Assembly: GCF_000002875.2 (NCBI RefSeq)
Contig: NC_009398.2
Span: 253,001 to 317,000, forward strand
Origin: Leishmania infantum JPCM5
Taxonomy: Eukaryota > Euglenozoa > Kinetoplastea > Trypanosomatida > Trypanosomatidae
Direction: 5' to 3'
DNA: 64,000 bases
Each line of letters opens with the position of its first letter. Position 1 is the stretch's first letter. Under the pieces are notes generated by a model that was given only the letters and a program-made list of their open reading frames with translations, was not told the DNA's origin and made no database searches. The position numbers and the translations under genes were made by a program. Positions 1-9,522 of this stretch are shown piece after piece.

Positions 1-191
1 GTGGAGATTAAGGCGAAGACACTTTATAAAGAGAGACGCAACAGGCAGCCAGAGCAAATAATGATAACAATTATAATAACACCAGCAAATAACAAAAGAA
101 AACAAGACCGTGTCGGCGTAACAGCGGGGACGGGCGGGGCAAGACATCCGCGCCAACGCCACCATCGCCACGCTACCCGCAAAGAACGCTA

Positions 192-831
192 GAGCGATGC
201 GCACCTCGACAGACCGACAGGAGAACGGCCTTTTCAACGTGTCCGTTCTCCGCCGTGCAACCAGGGTGACACGCCACTCCTACCCCCTCCCCCCGGCCCG
301 TCACAGGCCCCATCGCGTGGTGCGAGGCAGCCGGTGGACACGCCTTACAGCAAAATGCCGACCCGGCCATCGGAGCACGGCCCCTGCCTCCAGCGCTACC
401 CGCCCGCCTCGCAGGTCGCCTCACAGCCGCTCCCCCATCATGCCGGGCGCACGTGCTGCATCCCTCCCCCCTCTCGGCGCGGCACAGGCTCCCGGCACCG
501 GTAGGCAGCCATGGCCGCGTGGCGTACGTTGGAGTCGCGCAGACGCTTTACCCATCATACGAATCGTGCAAACGTGTTCACGGTCGCATGCAGCTCCAAC
601 GCAACGCCATCCCACGGCCTCACCGCCAACCTCAGTGGCGCTAAATCGCACGGAGCCCACACCCTTACGTCGTAGGTGCTCGACACTGTCACCACCGGAA
701 GTGGCGCGGTGGCTGGCACGGCGAAGGGGCTGCTCGGCTTCCTCCCCACAATGAGTGGGGGGTGATTTTTGGGGGAGGGGGCACCGGACCCTGAGATGCC
801 ACGCTGGGGTGTCTCCAGGTCGTCCGGGCAC
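192..831 (-). repeat. S module copy 1 (SIDER-like interspersed repeat)
   Basis: This is one of eight copies of a ~636-bp GC-rich module. On the minus strand it begins GTGCCCGGACGACC and ends GCGCATCGCTC. In each array it sits downstream of a gene, presumably in the 3' UTR or intergenic zone. Size, position and copy number recall the Leishmania SIDER retroposons, but I cannot confirm the diagnostic 79-bp signature and no A tail is visible. Confidence 0.75.
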
Positions 832-1481
832 GTGCACGGCAGACGGCAGACGGCAGACGACAAAAGCGCACGACACAGGGAGAGGTGGAAGCCGTGGAGG
901 TCACGCAGGCTTCTACGGACACACACGGCGCGGTCGCTGGGTGAGTGGGGCGGCATTACCAAAACAGCAACGACCGACCGAAGACACCAACAAACGAGCA
1001 TAGCAACTTGCATCGTGGAGAAAAGGGAGCCCAAGTGGGCGCGGCGGCACCGCAAGAGTGCGTAAGCCGGCGGCCTGATGGTGGCGTACGTGGCCGCAAC
1101 CCGCAGACTTTCTCATCTACTTCGCCTACTCCAGCTTCAGCATACATGGAGGGGCGGGACACAAACGGAGTGTCTTATCCGATCAGCGGGTCGGCGTGAG
1201 GGCCAGCATGAAAGGAGGAGAGGCCACACACACACAGACACGAAGAGAAGAGCCACAGCATCAATGAAGTCAATGCTCTGACGTCCTTCGCGAGGTCGTC
1301 AACCACCACCACTGGCGTCTTCCTCAAGGTGCGCGATCGCGCTTGCGCAAACAGCGCCACCCTTCAGCCAAGGAAGACACCCACAGAGAGAGAGAACGAC
1401 TCGCATACAGGCACACAGCAGCGGGGTGCACCAACACAACCACCCCTTGCGTGCATGCGTGTCTGCGCGCTCGCGCGGCAG

Positions 1482-1922
1482 CTACGAGTGCTTCGACTGC
1501 GGCCGAGTCTCGGTCGCTGCTTCTTCCGCCGCCGCCTCTCTTTCTCTGGCTTCCTGGAGCTCACGTATGCACACGCGCGTCTGCGCCATGGGCACGTTCT
1601 CATGTTGTTGCTCGAAAAACACAAAAGCGCAAAACAGAAAAAAAAAACGCATATGAGGGGTGTATAAATAGATCGTGAAGACACAGGGGAAAAGGAAACG
1701 CGCGCGCCGCGTTGGACGGGCCGGCCAAGCGTCCCGTCCGCGCCTCCCTCCTCCGCAGGGCAGCGCAGTAGTATAGAGAGACTGTATATAAAAGAAAAAT
1801 AAATGCGCGCGTGTGTTTACCTCTGTGTGCGCAGCGAAGAAGTACGGCACGCAGATCAACGGCACCAACAACAATGCGAATCCGAATCCTTCGATAGAGG
1901 CCAGCAGCGGCTTTGCAGCCAT
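1482..1922 (-). CDS. Candidate small membrane protein of unit B, possibly two exons
   Basis: No family recognised. On the minus strand a CA/CT tract ends in CAG, and two bases later an ATG (1922) opens a frame starting MAAKPLLASIEGFG and followed by a strongly hydrophobic segment (about residues 15-31). After 34 codons (1922-1821) the sequence reads GAG|GTAAAC. A pyrimidine-rich stretch ending TTTTTCGAG (AG at 1612-1611) precedes a second coding-like block (1610-1482) with a charged, helix-prone tail ending RPQSKHS and a TAG stop. Splicing the 210-bp interval would give 76 residues in frame. Unspliced, the frame is also open (146 residues) but its middle is low-complexity and Phe-rich. Copy 2 carries net indels of about 4 bases inside the putative intron and none in exon 2, which fits a non-coding interval. 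The indels lie in homopolymers, so sequencing error is possible. Inference only. Confidence 0.4.
   Translation of the reverse strand: MAAKPLLASIEGFGFALLLVPLICVPYFFAAHTEVNTRAHLFFFYIQSLYTTALPCGGGRRGRDAWPARPTRRARFLFPCVFTIYLYTPHMRFFFLFCAFVFFEQQHENVPMAQTRVCIRELQEAREREAAAEEAATETRPQSKHS
1611..1820 (-). other. Putative cis-intron (GT...AG) in the unit B gene
   Basis: The interval starts GTAAAC on the minus strand, contains a long T/C tract (about 1613-1650), and ends CGAG directly before coding-like sequence. It is 210 bp, phase 0, between codon 34 and the second block. The same acceptor could instead serve trans-splicing of a separate downstream transcript. Confidence 0.3.
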
Positions 1923-1950
1923 ACCTGAGAGACACACACACACACTGACC
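1923..1950 (-). promoter_or_regulatory. Candidate trans-splice acceptor of the unit B gene
   Basis: On the minus strand a GT/CT tract leads to CTCTCAG (AG at 1926-1925), two bases before the ATG at 1922. Pyrimidine tract plus first AG is the usual acceptor in trypanosomatids. The tract is a microsatellite, so the match could be fortuitous. Confidence 0.4.
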
Positions 1951-2196
1951 CGCATGTGGCGATATCTGGTGAATCCAGAAAAATGAGCTGGGGTATATAT
2001 AAGGGGTGGAGATTAAGGCGAAGACACTTTATAAAGAGAGACGCAACAGGCAGCCAGAGCAAATAATGATAACAATTATAATAACACCAGCAAATAACAA
2101 AAGAAAACAAGACCGTGTCGGCGTAACAGCGGGGACGGGCGGGGCAAGACATCCGCGCCAACGCCACCATCGCCACGCTACCCGCAAAGAACGCTA

Positions 2197-2839
2197 GAGC
2201 GATGCGCACCTCGACAGACCGACAGGAGAACGGCCTTTTCAACGTGTCCGTTCTCCGCCGTGCAACCAGGGTGACACGCCACTCCTACCCCCTCCCCCCG
2301 GCCCGTCACAGGCCCCATCGCGTGGTGCGAGGCAGCCGGTGGACACGCCTTACAGCAAAATGCCGACCCGGCCATCGGAGCACGGCCCCTGCCTCCAGCG
2401 CTACCCGCCCGCCTCGCAGGTCGCCTCACAGCCGCTCCCCCATCATGCCGGGCGCACGTGCTGCATCCCTCCCCCCTCTCGGCGCGGCACAGGCTCCCGG
2501 CACCGGTAGGCAGCCATGGCCGCGTGGCGTACGTTGGAGTCGCGCAGACGCTTTACCCATCATACGAATCGTGCAAACGTGTTCACGGTCGCATGCAGCT
2601 CCAACGCAACGCCATCCCACGGCCTCACCGCCAACCTCAGTGGCGCTAAATCGCACGGAGCCCACACCCTTACGTCGTAGGTGCTCGACACTGTCACCAC
2701 CGGAAGTGGCGCGGTGGCTGGCACGGCGAAGGGGCTGCTCGGCTTCCTCCCCACAATGAGTGGGGGGTGATTTTTTGGGGGGGAGGGGGCACCGGACCCT
2801 GAGATGCCACGCTGGGGTGTCTCCAGGTCGTCCGGGCAC
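2197..2839 (-). repeat. S module copy 2
   Basis: Near-identical to copy 1, with a longer G/T tract near 2770-2790. It shares with copies 1 and 8 the variant GTCCGGG near its boundary, where copies 3 to 6 have GCCCGGG. Confidence 0.75.
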
Positions 2840-3489
2840 GTGCACGGCAGACGGCAGACGGCAGACGACAAAAGCGCACGACACAGGGAGAGGTGGAAGC
2901 CGTGGAGGTCACGCAGGCTTCTACGGACACACACGGCGCGGTCGCTGGGTGAGTGGGGCGGCATTACCAAAACAGCAACGACCGACCGAAGACACCAACA
3001 AACGAGCATAGCAACTTGCATCGTGGAGAAAAGGGAGCCCAAGTGGGCGCGGCGGCACCGCAAGAGTGCGTAAGCCGGCGGCCTGATGGTGGCGTACGTG
3101 GCCGCAACCCGCAGACTTTCTCATCTACTTCGCCTACTCCAGCTTCAGCATACATGGAGGGGCGGGACACAAACGGAGTGTCTTATCCGATCAGCGGGTC
3201 GGCGTGAGGGCCAGCATGAAAGGAGGAGAGGCCACACACACACAGACACGAAGAGAAGAGCCACAGCATCAATGAAGTCAATGCTCTGACGTCCTTCGCG
3301 AGGTCGTCAACCACCACCACTGGCGTCTTCCTCAAGGTGCGCGATCGCGCTTGCGCAAACAGCGCCACCCTTCAGCCAAGGAAGACACCCACAGAGAGAG
3401 AGAACGACTCGCATACAGGCACACAGCAGCGGGGTGCACCAACACAACCACCCCTTGCGTGCATGCGTGTCTGCGCGCTCGCGCGGCAG

Positions 3490-3618
3490 CTACGAGTGCT
3501 TCGACTGCGGCCGAGTCTCGGTCGCTGCTTCTTCCGCCGCCGCCTCTCTTTCTCTGGCTTCCTGGAGCTCACGTATGCACACGCGCGTCTGCGCCATGGG
3601 CACGTTCTCATGTTGTTG
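3490..3618 (-). CDS. Second copy of the unit B gene, 3' block only
   Basis: This copy is identical to the 1482-1610 block of unit B copy 1, with the same upstream pyrimidine tract and CGAG acceptor (AG at 3620-3619) and the same stop. The matching first block would lie where gap 1 falls, so only the last 42 codons are visible. Relative to copy 1 the interval upstream has lost one base at the A run near 3624, two near 3650 and one near 3697. These would break an unspliced frame. Confidence 0.35.
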   Translation of the reverse strand, partial: QQHENVPMAQTRVCIRELQEAREREAAAEEAATETRPQSKHS

Positions 3619-3765
3619 CTCGAAAACACAAAAGCGCAAAACAGAAAAAAAACGCATATGAAGGGTGTATAAATAGATCGTGAAGACACAGGGGAAAAGA
3701 AACGCGCGGCCCCCCGTTTGGAGGGCCCNGCCCANCGNCCCCNCCGCCCCTCCCCCCTCCGCGGG

Positions 3766-3866
3766 NNNNNNNNNNNNNNNNNNNNNNNNNNNNNNNNNNN
3801 NNNNNNNNNNNNNNNNNNNNNNNNNNNNNNNNNNNNNNNNNNNNNNNNNNNNNNNNNNNNNNNNNN
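3766..3866. other. Assembly gap 1 (~100 N)
   Basis: The left flank is the tail of unit B copy 2. The right flank resumes inside an S module at the position equivalent to base 531. About 770 bp of unit-B-like sequence should be missing if only one junction is hidden, including the first block of the second small gene. The last ~50 bases before the gap are low quality. Confidence 0.95.
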
Positions 3867-4161
3867 AGTCGCGCAGACGCTTTACCCATCATACGAATCG
3901 TGCAAACGTGTTCACGGTCGCATGCAGCTCCAACGCAACGCCATCCCACGGCCTCACCGCCAACCTCAGTGGCGCTAAATCGCACGGAGCCCACACCCTT
4001 ACGTCGTAGGTGCTCGACACTGTCACCACCGGAAGTGGCGCGGTGGCTGGCACGGCGAAGGGGCTGCTCGGCTTCCTCCCCACAATGAGTGGGGGGTGAT
4101 TTGGGGGGGGGCACCGGACCCTGAGATGCCACGCTGGGGTGTCTCCAGGTCGCCCGGGCAC
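3867..4161 (-). repeat. S module copy 3, partial after gap 1
   Basis: This is the right part of an S module, identical to the corresponding part of copy 4. It leads directly into the first 3,115-bp elongase unit and therefore marks the junction between the two arrays. Confidence 0.75.
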
Positions 4162-4934
4162 GTTCACGGACACAAAAAAGCGAAAACAGAGAAAGAGGGA
4201 GAAGTGAATTTTGGGTGATGTCCGCATCAACGTCCTTATCGTGAAGGAGGCGTGACAGAGGGTGGGAGGGAGAAGACAAGAGAAAAACAAAAATGAGGAA
4301 CGCATAACTTCGATTCGCCTCGTCGCTCGCCTTCGCGGCGAGTTGGCCCGTCTCTCGTCCGTCGCTCCCCTCACACGTCACTCGTTTCCTTATTGCCCGC
4401 TGGCCACGGATACAGGCTGCCACTGCAGAAGCGGCTGAACCTTTTTCGTCGCCCTCCAAACCCCATGGCTCACACGCCATCACACCCTTCCCCGCGTGAC
4501 AACCTGGATGAACAAGTGGGACTTGCATACACGTGCTCCGCCTGCTCATTCCAGGGAAGTGAATCCAAACCATGGCCGCGAGAGTGTGCGGGTAAAGTGT
4601 GCACGCAAGGGATGGGGGCGGACAGAGACCAGTTGGTGGAGGAGAGCCTCGCGTGCCGCCTCTGAGTTATCCGCATAAGTGCGGAGCGTAGGGCCGAGGT
4701 GAGCACCGTGCATGCCGCAATCTACGGAGACGAGAGGAGGCAAACACACAGAAAAGGACACGAAAGAGGGGCAAAAGCATGGTGGACAACGCAAAGGAGC
4801 CGGGGGGGGGGATGGGCGTGCGCGCGAGCATGCGAATTGTGCTGGCCGAGCGCAAAACGACGACGCCGTCTCAGGCAGCGATGGGGACGAGCGAGAGGGG
4901 CTGCGTGGAAGGCGAGGAGGCCCGCCTTGTACTT

Positions 4935-5834
4935 CTACTGAGCCTTTTTCACTGCTGCCGGCTCGCCGTTCGGGACAGCGGTGGCATCGTTATGCTTCGC
5001 GGCAGCCGAGTGCGGCGGCGCGGGCTTCAGGTAGCTATCGTAGAAGAGCTTGCTGAAGAGGATGAAGTAGGACAGATACATCATGAAGCCCAGCCGCGCA
5101 TTCGTCGCGTTCGAGTCACAACGCCTATTCGTGAAGTAGAGGATGGAAAGCGTGTAGACCTCGGTGAACATCCCCACCACCATCTGCGCAATCTGGAGGA
5201 AGGTGATGAAGGATGCGAAGGGGCGCACGTACTTCCGGTACCCGCAGGAGCAGATGAAGTAGTAGAAGTACATGATGGAGTGCACGCCGTAGTTCATGCC
5301 AGCGAACACGAGGCCACCGGAGATGTTGTACATGAACGCATGCCAGCAGTACAGCATGACGGTGACGTGGTGATACCAGTGGAGGAAGATGACGGGCTTC
5401 TTCTGAAAGACAAGGAAGGCGGTGTCGAGCATCTCAGGGATCTTGCTGAGGATGAAGAGGCATACGAAGGCGCCGACGGGGCCATCGTAGAAGATATTGT
5501 TGTTCCAGTAGCAAAACGCGTTGTACACGCCGCCTTTCCACTGGATATGGCCACCGTTGGTGTAGTCGTGCACGGTGAACTCCGGCACAAAGATCGTGCG
5601 ATACAGCTGCGGGAGGCAGTAATAGGCGCCGCAGATGGAGAAGACGGTCAGCAGAAGGTTCCACGCCATGTTCAGCTGGCGCAGATTGAAGGGCTCGCGG
5701 TTTTTCATGTACGCGTCAGGGATGTACAACACCATCACCATGTACAGGCCCACAATGAGAACTGGCACCTCGATGTGGTCGGCCATCCACTGGCAGACAT
5801 TGTCGCCCCTGAAGGACTCGAGAAGCTGCACCAT
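4935..5834 (-). CDS. Fatty acid elongase (ELO-1), 299 aa
   Basis: ELO/SUR4-family beta-ketoacyl-CoA synthase. It condenses malonyl-CoA with an acyl-CoA, the first step of each two-carbon elongation cycle in the endoplasmic reticulum. In trypanosomatids such elongases build fatty acids stepwise in place of a type I synthase. Visible family motifs: KIPEMLDT (K131, E134, D137), FLHWYHH with the HxxHH box at H152/H155/H156, NYGVHSIMYFYY (N181, H185), and TFLQIAQ (T211, Q214, Q217). Several hydrophobic segments fit the seven-helix ELO fold. The C-terminus KKAQ fits a dilysine ER-retrieval signal. The ATG at 5834 is chosen because a pyrimidine tract and CAG lie just upstream. The gene is identical to ELO-2. 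Chain-length specificity cannot be read from the sequence. Confidence 0.95.
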   Translation of the reverse strand: MVQLLESFRGDNVCQWMADHIEVPVLIVGLYMVMVLYIPDAYMKNREPFNLRQLNMAWNLLLTVFSICGAYYCLPQLYRTIFVPEFTVHDYTNGGHIQWKGGVYNAFCYWNNNIFYDGPVGAFVCLFILSKIPEMLDTAFLVFQKKPVIFLHWYHHVTVMLYCWHAFMYNISGGLVFAGMNYGVHSIMYFYYFICSCGYRKYVRPFASFITFLQIAQMVVGMFTEVYTLSILYFTNRRCDSNATNARLGFMMYLSYFILFSKLFYDSYLKPAPPHSAAAKHNDATAVPNGEPAAVKKAQ

Positions 5835-5850
5835 TTTCTTGGCTTGCCTG

Positions 5851-5890
5851 CTGAAAAAGATGTACGGGAGGGGGTGGAGGATGGGGGGGG
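5851..5890 (-). promoter_or_regulatory. Candidate trans-splice acceptor of ELO-1
   Basis: The minus strand reads a C/T-rich tract, then CTTTTTCAG (AG at 5852-5851), 16 bases before the ATG. The same signal is repeated before ELO-2 and ELO-3. Confidence 0.5.
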
Positions 5891-6640
5891 GGCAAGGTCT
5901 GCTGCTGCTACCACCACGTGTGTGTGCGTGTGTTCGTGCTGGCGAAAAGAGTAAGAGAAACGGCTCTGGGAGAGTGTAGTGTCCGCAGTTGGCGCTGGCA
6001 TGTCTGTGTCACAAGGAGAGAAGGATGGAGAGAGGACGCATTAGTAGGATGCCTCGCTTTCATGCACGCAGCGCCCGTAGCAAAAATGAGCTCATGCGCC
6101 TCAGCTGTGGTATCGGAGGTGAAGGGAGGTGGCCACATAGCTATGGCTACCTCAGCGGCAAGGGCCACGTCGCCCGGCCAACAGCATCCTGCCGCCACTG
6201 CTACTGCACATGCGGTAGACACGCTCTTCCACGGAGGGAAGGCTCGACCGACACCGCAGCTCCCCACGAGAGCGCCGTCTCGCTTCGTCACCCGTTCCGA
6301 CCGCCTCCCCCTCGCACTTCGTTCCTATCTTTTTAAGCGCTCGTCATGCTGTTCAAAGAGAAACGACCCCCTCCGTCTACACATACACACACACACACAC
6401 ACATGCAAACATGGAGAGCGACCTCACAGCCCACGCCGCGTCCTCCATACACCGGGACCAGAAAACGGCACCGTCAAAGGAAACGGAGACAGAAAAACAG
6501 CGGTCAACCGCGGCGAATGAGACCTTCCAACGGCGAACACACACACACACACAAAGAGAGAGACAGCCGAACAGGGAGAGGGGTGGCGGAGTCTGCAGCG
6601 CGCACGCACAACACCGGTAAGGAAGTCAGGGCTTGCGCTA

Positions 6641-7276
6641 GAGCGATGCGCACCTCGACAGACCGACAGGAGAACGGCCTTTTCAACGTGTCCGTTCTCC
6701 GCCGTGCAACCAGGGTGACACGCCACTCCTACCCCCTCCCCCCGGCCCGTCACAGGCCCCATCGCGTGGTGCGAGGCAGCCGGTGGACACGCCTTACAGC
6801 AAAATGCCGACCCGGCCATCGGAGCACGGCCCCTGCCTCCAGCGCTACCCGCCCGCCTCGCAGGTCGCCTCACAGCCGCTCCCCCATCATGCCGGGCGCA
6901 CGTGCTGCATCCCTCCCCCCTCTCGGCGCGGCACAGGCTCCCGGCACCGGTAGGCAGCCATGGCCGCGTGGCGTACGTTGGAGTCGCGCAGACGCTTTAC
7001 CCATCATACGAATCGTGCAAACGTGTTCACGGTCGCATGCAGCTCCAACGCAACGCCATCCCACGGCCTCACCGCCAACCTCAGTGGCGCTAAATCGCAC
7101 GGAGCCCACACCCTTACGTCGTAGGTGCTCGACACTGTCACCACCGGAAGTGGCGCGGTGGCTGGCACGGCGAAGGGGCTGCTCGGCTTCCTCCCCACAA
7201 TGAGTGGGGGGTGATTTGGGGGGGGGCACCGGACCCTGAGATGCCACGCTGGGGTGTCTCCAGGTCGCCCGGGCAC
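6641..7276 (-). repeat. S module copy 4, full length
   Basis: Full-length module lying downstream of ELO-2 on the coding strand, so it would fall in that gene's 3' UTR or the intergenic region before ELO-1. Followed at 6632-6640 by the flank shared by A units (TAGCGCAAG on the minus strand). Confidence 0.75.
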
Positions 7277-8049
7277 GTTCACGGACACAAAAAAGCGAAA
7301 ACAGAGAAAGAGGGAGAAGTGAATTTTGGGTGATGTCCGCATCAACGTCCTTATCGTGAAGGAGGCGTGACAGAGGGTGGGAGGGAGAAGACAAGAGAAA
7401 AACAAAAATGAGGAACGCATAACTTCGATTCGCCTCGTCGCTCGCCTTCGCGGCGAGTTGGCCCGTCTCTCGTCCGTCGCTCCCCTCACACGTCACTCGT
7501 TTCCTTATTGCCCGCTGGCCACGGATACAGGCTGCCACTGCAGAAGCGGCTGAACCTTTTTCGTCGCCCTCCAAACCCCATGGCTCACACGCCATCACAC
7601 CCTTCCCCGCGTGACAACCTGGATGAACAAGTGGGACTTGCATACACGTGCTCCGCCTGCTCATTCCAGGGAAGTGAATCCAAACCATGGCCGCGAGAGT
7701 GTGCGGGTAAAGTGTGCACGCAAGGGATGGGGGCGGACAGAGACCAGTTGGTGGAGGAGAGCCTCGCGTGCCGCCTCTGAGTTATCCGCATAAGTGCGGA
7801 GCGTAGGGCCGAGGTGAGCACCGTGCATGCCGCAATCTACGGAGACGAGAGGAGGCAAACACACAGAAAAGGACACGAAAGAGGGGCAAAAGCATGGTGG
7901 ACAACGCAAAGGAGCCGGGGGGGGGGATGGGCGTGCGCGCGAGCATGCGAATTGTGCTGGCCGAGCGCAAAACGACGACGCCGTCTCAGGCAGCGATGGG
8001 GACGAGCGAGAGGGGCTGCGTGGAAGGCGAGGAGGCCCGCCTTGTACTT

Positions 8050-8949
8050 CTACTGAGCCTTTTTCACTGCTGCCGGCTCGCCGTTCGGGACAGCGGTGGC
8101 ATCGTTATGCTTCGCGGCAGCCGAGTGCGGCGGCGCGGGCTTCAGGTAGCTATCGTAGAAGAGCTTGCTGAAGAGGATGAAGTAGGACAGATACATCATG
8201 AAGCCCAGCCGCGCATTCGTCGCGTTCGAGTCACAACGCCTATTCGTGAAGTAGAGGATGGAAAGCGTGTAGACCTCGGTGAACATCCCCACCACCATCT
8301 GCGCAATCTGGAGGAAGGTGATGAAGGATGCGAAGGGGCGCACGTACTTCCGGTACCCGCAGGAGCAGATGAAGTAGTAGAAGTACATGATGGAGTGCAC
8401 GCCGTAGTTCATGCCAGCGAACACGAGGCCACCGGAGATGTTGTACATGAACGCATGCCAGCAGTACAGCATGACGGTGACGTGGTGATACCAGTGGAGG
8501 AAGATGACGGGCTTCTTCTGAAAGACAAGGAAGGCGGTGTCGAGCATCTCAGGGATCTTGCTGAGGATGAAGAGGCATACGAAGGCGCCGACGGGGCCAT
8601 CGTAGAAGATATTGTTGTTCCAGTAGCAAAACGCGTTGTACACGCCGCCTTTCCACTGGATATGGCCACCGTTGGTGTAGTCGTGCACGGTGAACTCCGG
8701 CACAAAGATCGTGCGATACAGCTGCGGGAGGCAGTAATAGGCGCCGCAGATGGAGAAGACGGTCAGCAGAAGGTTCCACGCCATGTTCAGCTGGCGCAGA
8801 TTGAAGGGCTCGCGGTTTTTCATGTACGCGTCAGGGATGTACAACACCATCACCATGTACAGGCCCACAATGAGAACTGGCACCTCGATGTGGTCGGCCA
8901 TCCACTGGCAGACATTGTCGCCCCTGAAGGACTCGAGAAGCTGCACCAT
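8050..8949 (-). CDS. Fatty acid elongase (ELO-2), 299 aa, identical to ELO-1
   Basis: Second tandem copy, 3,115 bp from ELO-1 and identical to it at the protein level, with the same HxxHH box (H152/H155/H156), KIPEMLDT motif and KKAQ C-terminus. Identity extends through the flanks, so the duplication is recent or maintained by gene conversion. It most likely raises dosage of one elongation step. It has its own acceptor (8966-9005). Confidence 0.95.
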   Translation of the reverse strand: MVQLLESFRGDNVCQWMADHIEVPVLIVGLYMVMVLYIPDAYMKNREPFNLRQLNMAWNLLLTVFSICGAYYCLPQLYRTIFVPEFTVHDYTNGGHIQWKGGVYNAFCYWNNNIFYDGPVGAFVCLFILSKIPEMLDTAFLVFQKKPVIFLHWYHHVTVMLYCWHAFMYNISGGLVFAGMNYGVHSIMYFYYFICSCGYRKYVRPFASFITFLQIAQMVVGMFTEVYTLSILYFTNRRCDSNATNARLGFMMYLSYFILFSKLFYDSYLKPAPPHSAAAKHNDATAVPNGEPAAVKKAQ

Positions 8950-8965
8950 TTTCTTGGCTTGCCTG

Positions 8966-9005
8966 CTGAAAAAGATGTACGGGAGGGGGTGGAGGATGGG
9001 GGGGG
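8966..9005 (-). promoter_or_regulatory. Candidate trans-splice acceptor of ELO-2
   Basis: Same CTTTTTCAG signal as before ELO-1, offset by 3,115 bp, 16 bases upstream of the ATG. Confidence 0.5.
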
Positions 9006-9157
9006 GGCAAGGTCTGCTGCTGCTACCACCACGTGTGTGTGCGTGTGTTCGTGCTGGCGAAAAGAGTAAGAGAAACGGCTCTGGGAGAGTGTAGTGTCCG
9101 CAGTTGGCGCTGGCATGTCTGTGTCACAAGGAGAGAAGGATGGAGAGAGGACGCATT

Positions 9158-9258
9158 NNNNNNNNNNNNNNNNNNNNNNNNNNNNNNNNNNNNNNNNNNN
9201 NNNNNNNNNNNNNNNNNNNNNNNNNNNNNNNNNNNNNNNNNNNNNNNNNNNNNNNNNN
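9158..9258. other. Assembly gap 2 (~100 N)
   Basis: The left flank ends at the equivalent of 6042 in unit A1 and the right flank resumes at 7019, so about 976 bp of non-coding sequence with most of an S module is missing. The first ~50 bases after the gap carry several single-base insertions relative to other copies, typical of a low-quality read end. Confidence 0.95.
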
Positions 9259-9522
9259 AAACGTGTTCACCGGTCGGCATGCAGCTCCCAACGCAACGCC
9301 ATTCCCACGGCCTCACCGCCAACCTCAGTGGCGCTAAATCGCACGGAGCCCACACCCTTACGTCGTAGGTGCTCGACACTGTCACCACCGGAAGTGGCGC
9401 GGTGGCTGGCACGGCGAAGGGGCTGCTCGGCTTCCTCCCCACAATGAGTGGGGGGTGATTTGGGGGGGGGGGCACCGGACCCTGAGATGCCACGCTGGGG
9501 TGTCTCCAGGTCGCCCGGGCAC
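9259..9522 (-). repeat. S module copy 5, partial after gap 2
   Basis: Right part of an S module lying downstream of ELO-3 on the coding strand. The G tract is one or two bases longer than in copy 4. The first bases contain probable sequencing insertions. Confidence 0.75.

Larger units (their letters stand above)
1..2005. repeat. Tandem unit B, copy 1 (~2,005 bp)
   Basis: Bases 1-2005 are repeated almost base for base from 2006. The only differences seen are length changes in homopolymers (the G tract near 770 and A tracts near 1615, 1640 and 1695). The unit holds an S module (192-831), a CA/GA-rich stretch, and a small minus-strand gene candidate (1482-1922). The array probably continues leftward, because the window opens at the same base that restarts the second copy. 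It carries no elongase, unlike the 3,115-bp units further right. Confidence 0.9.
2006..3765. repeat. Tandem unit B, copy 2, cut by gap 1
   Basis: This is the second copy of the left-hand repeat. It runs to about 3765, where base quality collapses (scattered single Ns from 3729) and a 100-N gap begins. The missing remainder would correspond to about 1760-2005 of copy 1 plus the start of another S module. Confidence 0.88.
4162..7276. repeat. Elongase tandem unit A1 (3,115 bp)
   Basis: The unit comprises the 3' flank, ELO-1, its 5' flank and one S module. It matches the next unit over every stretch compared, including the gene, at a constant offset of 3,115 bp. The non-coding parts (4162-4934, 5835-6640) hold CA tracts and no further gene that I can support. 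Confidence 0.9.
7277..9522. repeat. Elongase tandem unit A2, shortened by gap 2
   Basis: Same layout as A1, with ELO-2. Visible length is 2,246 bp because gap 2 replaces about 976 bp that A1 shows at 6043-7018. Confidence 0.9.

Noticed and set aside
197..754. 185-codon plus-strand frame and 151-codon minus-strand frame inside every S module
   Set aside because: Recurrence only reflects near-identical repeat copies. The modules occur in both orientations, truncated forms exist, and the translations are Arg/Pro-rich without domain features.
4779..5954. 391-codon plus-strand frame opposite ELO-1 (also opposite ELO-2)
   Set aside because: It is the antisense shadow of the elongase gene, rich in His/Val/Glu from complementary codons, with no known domain.
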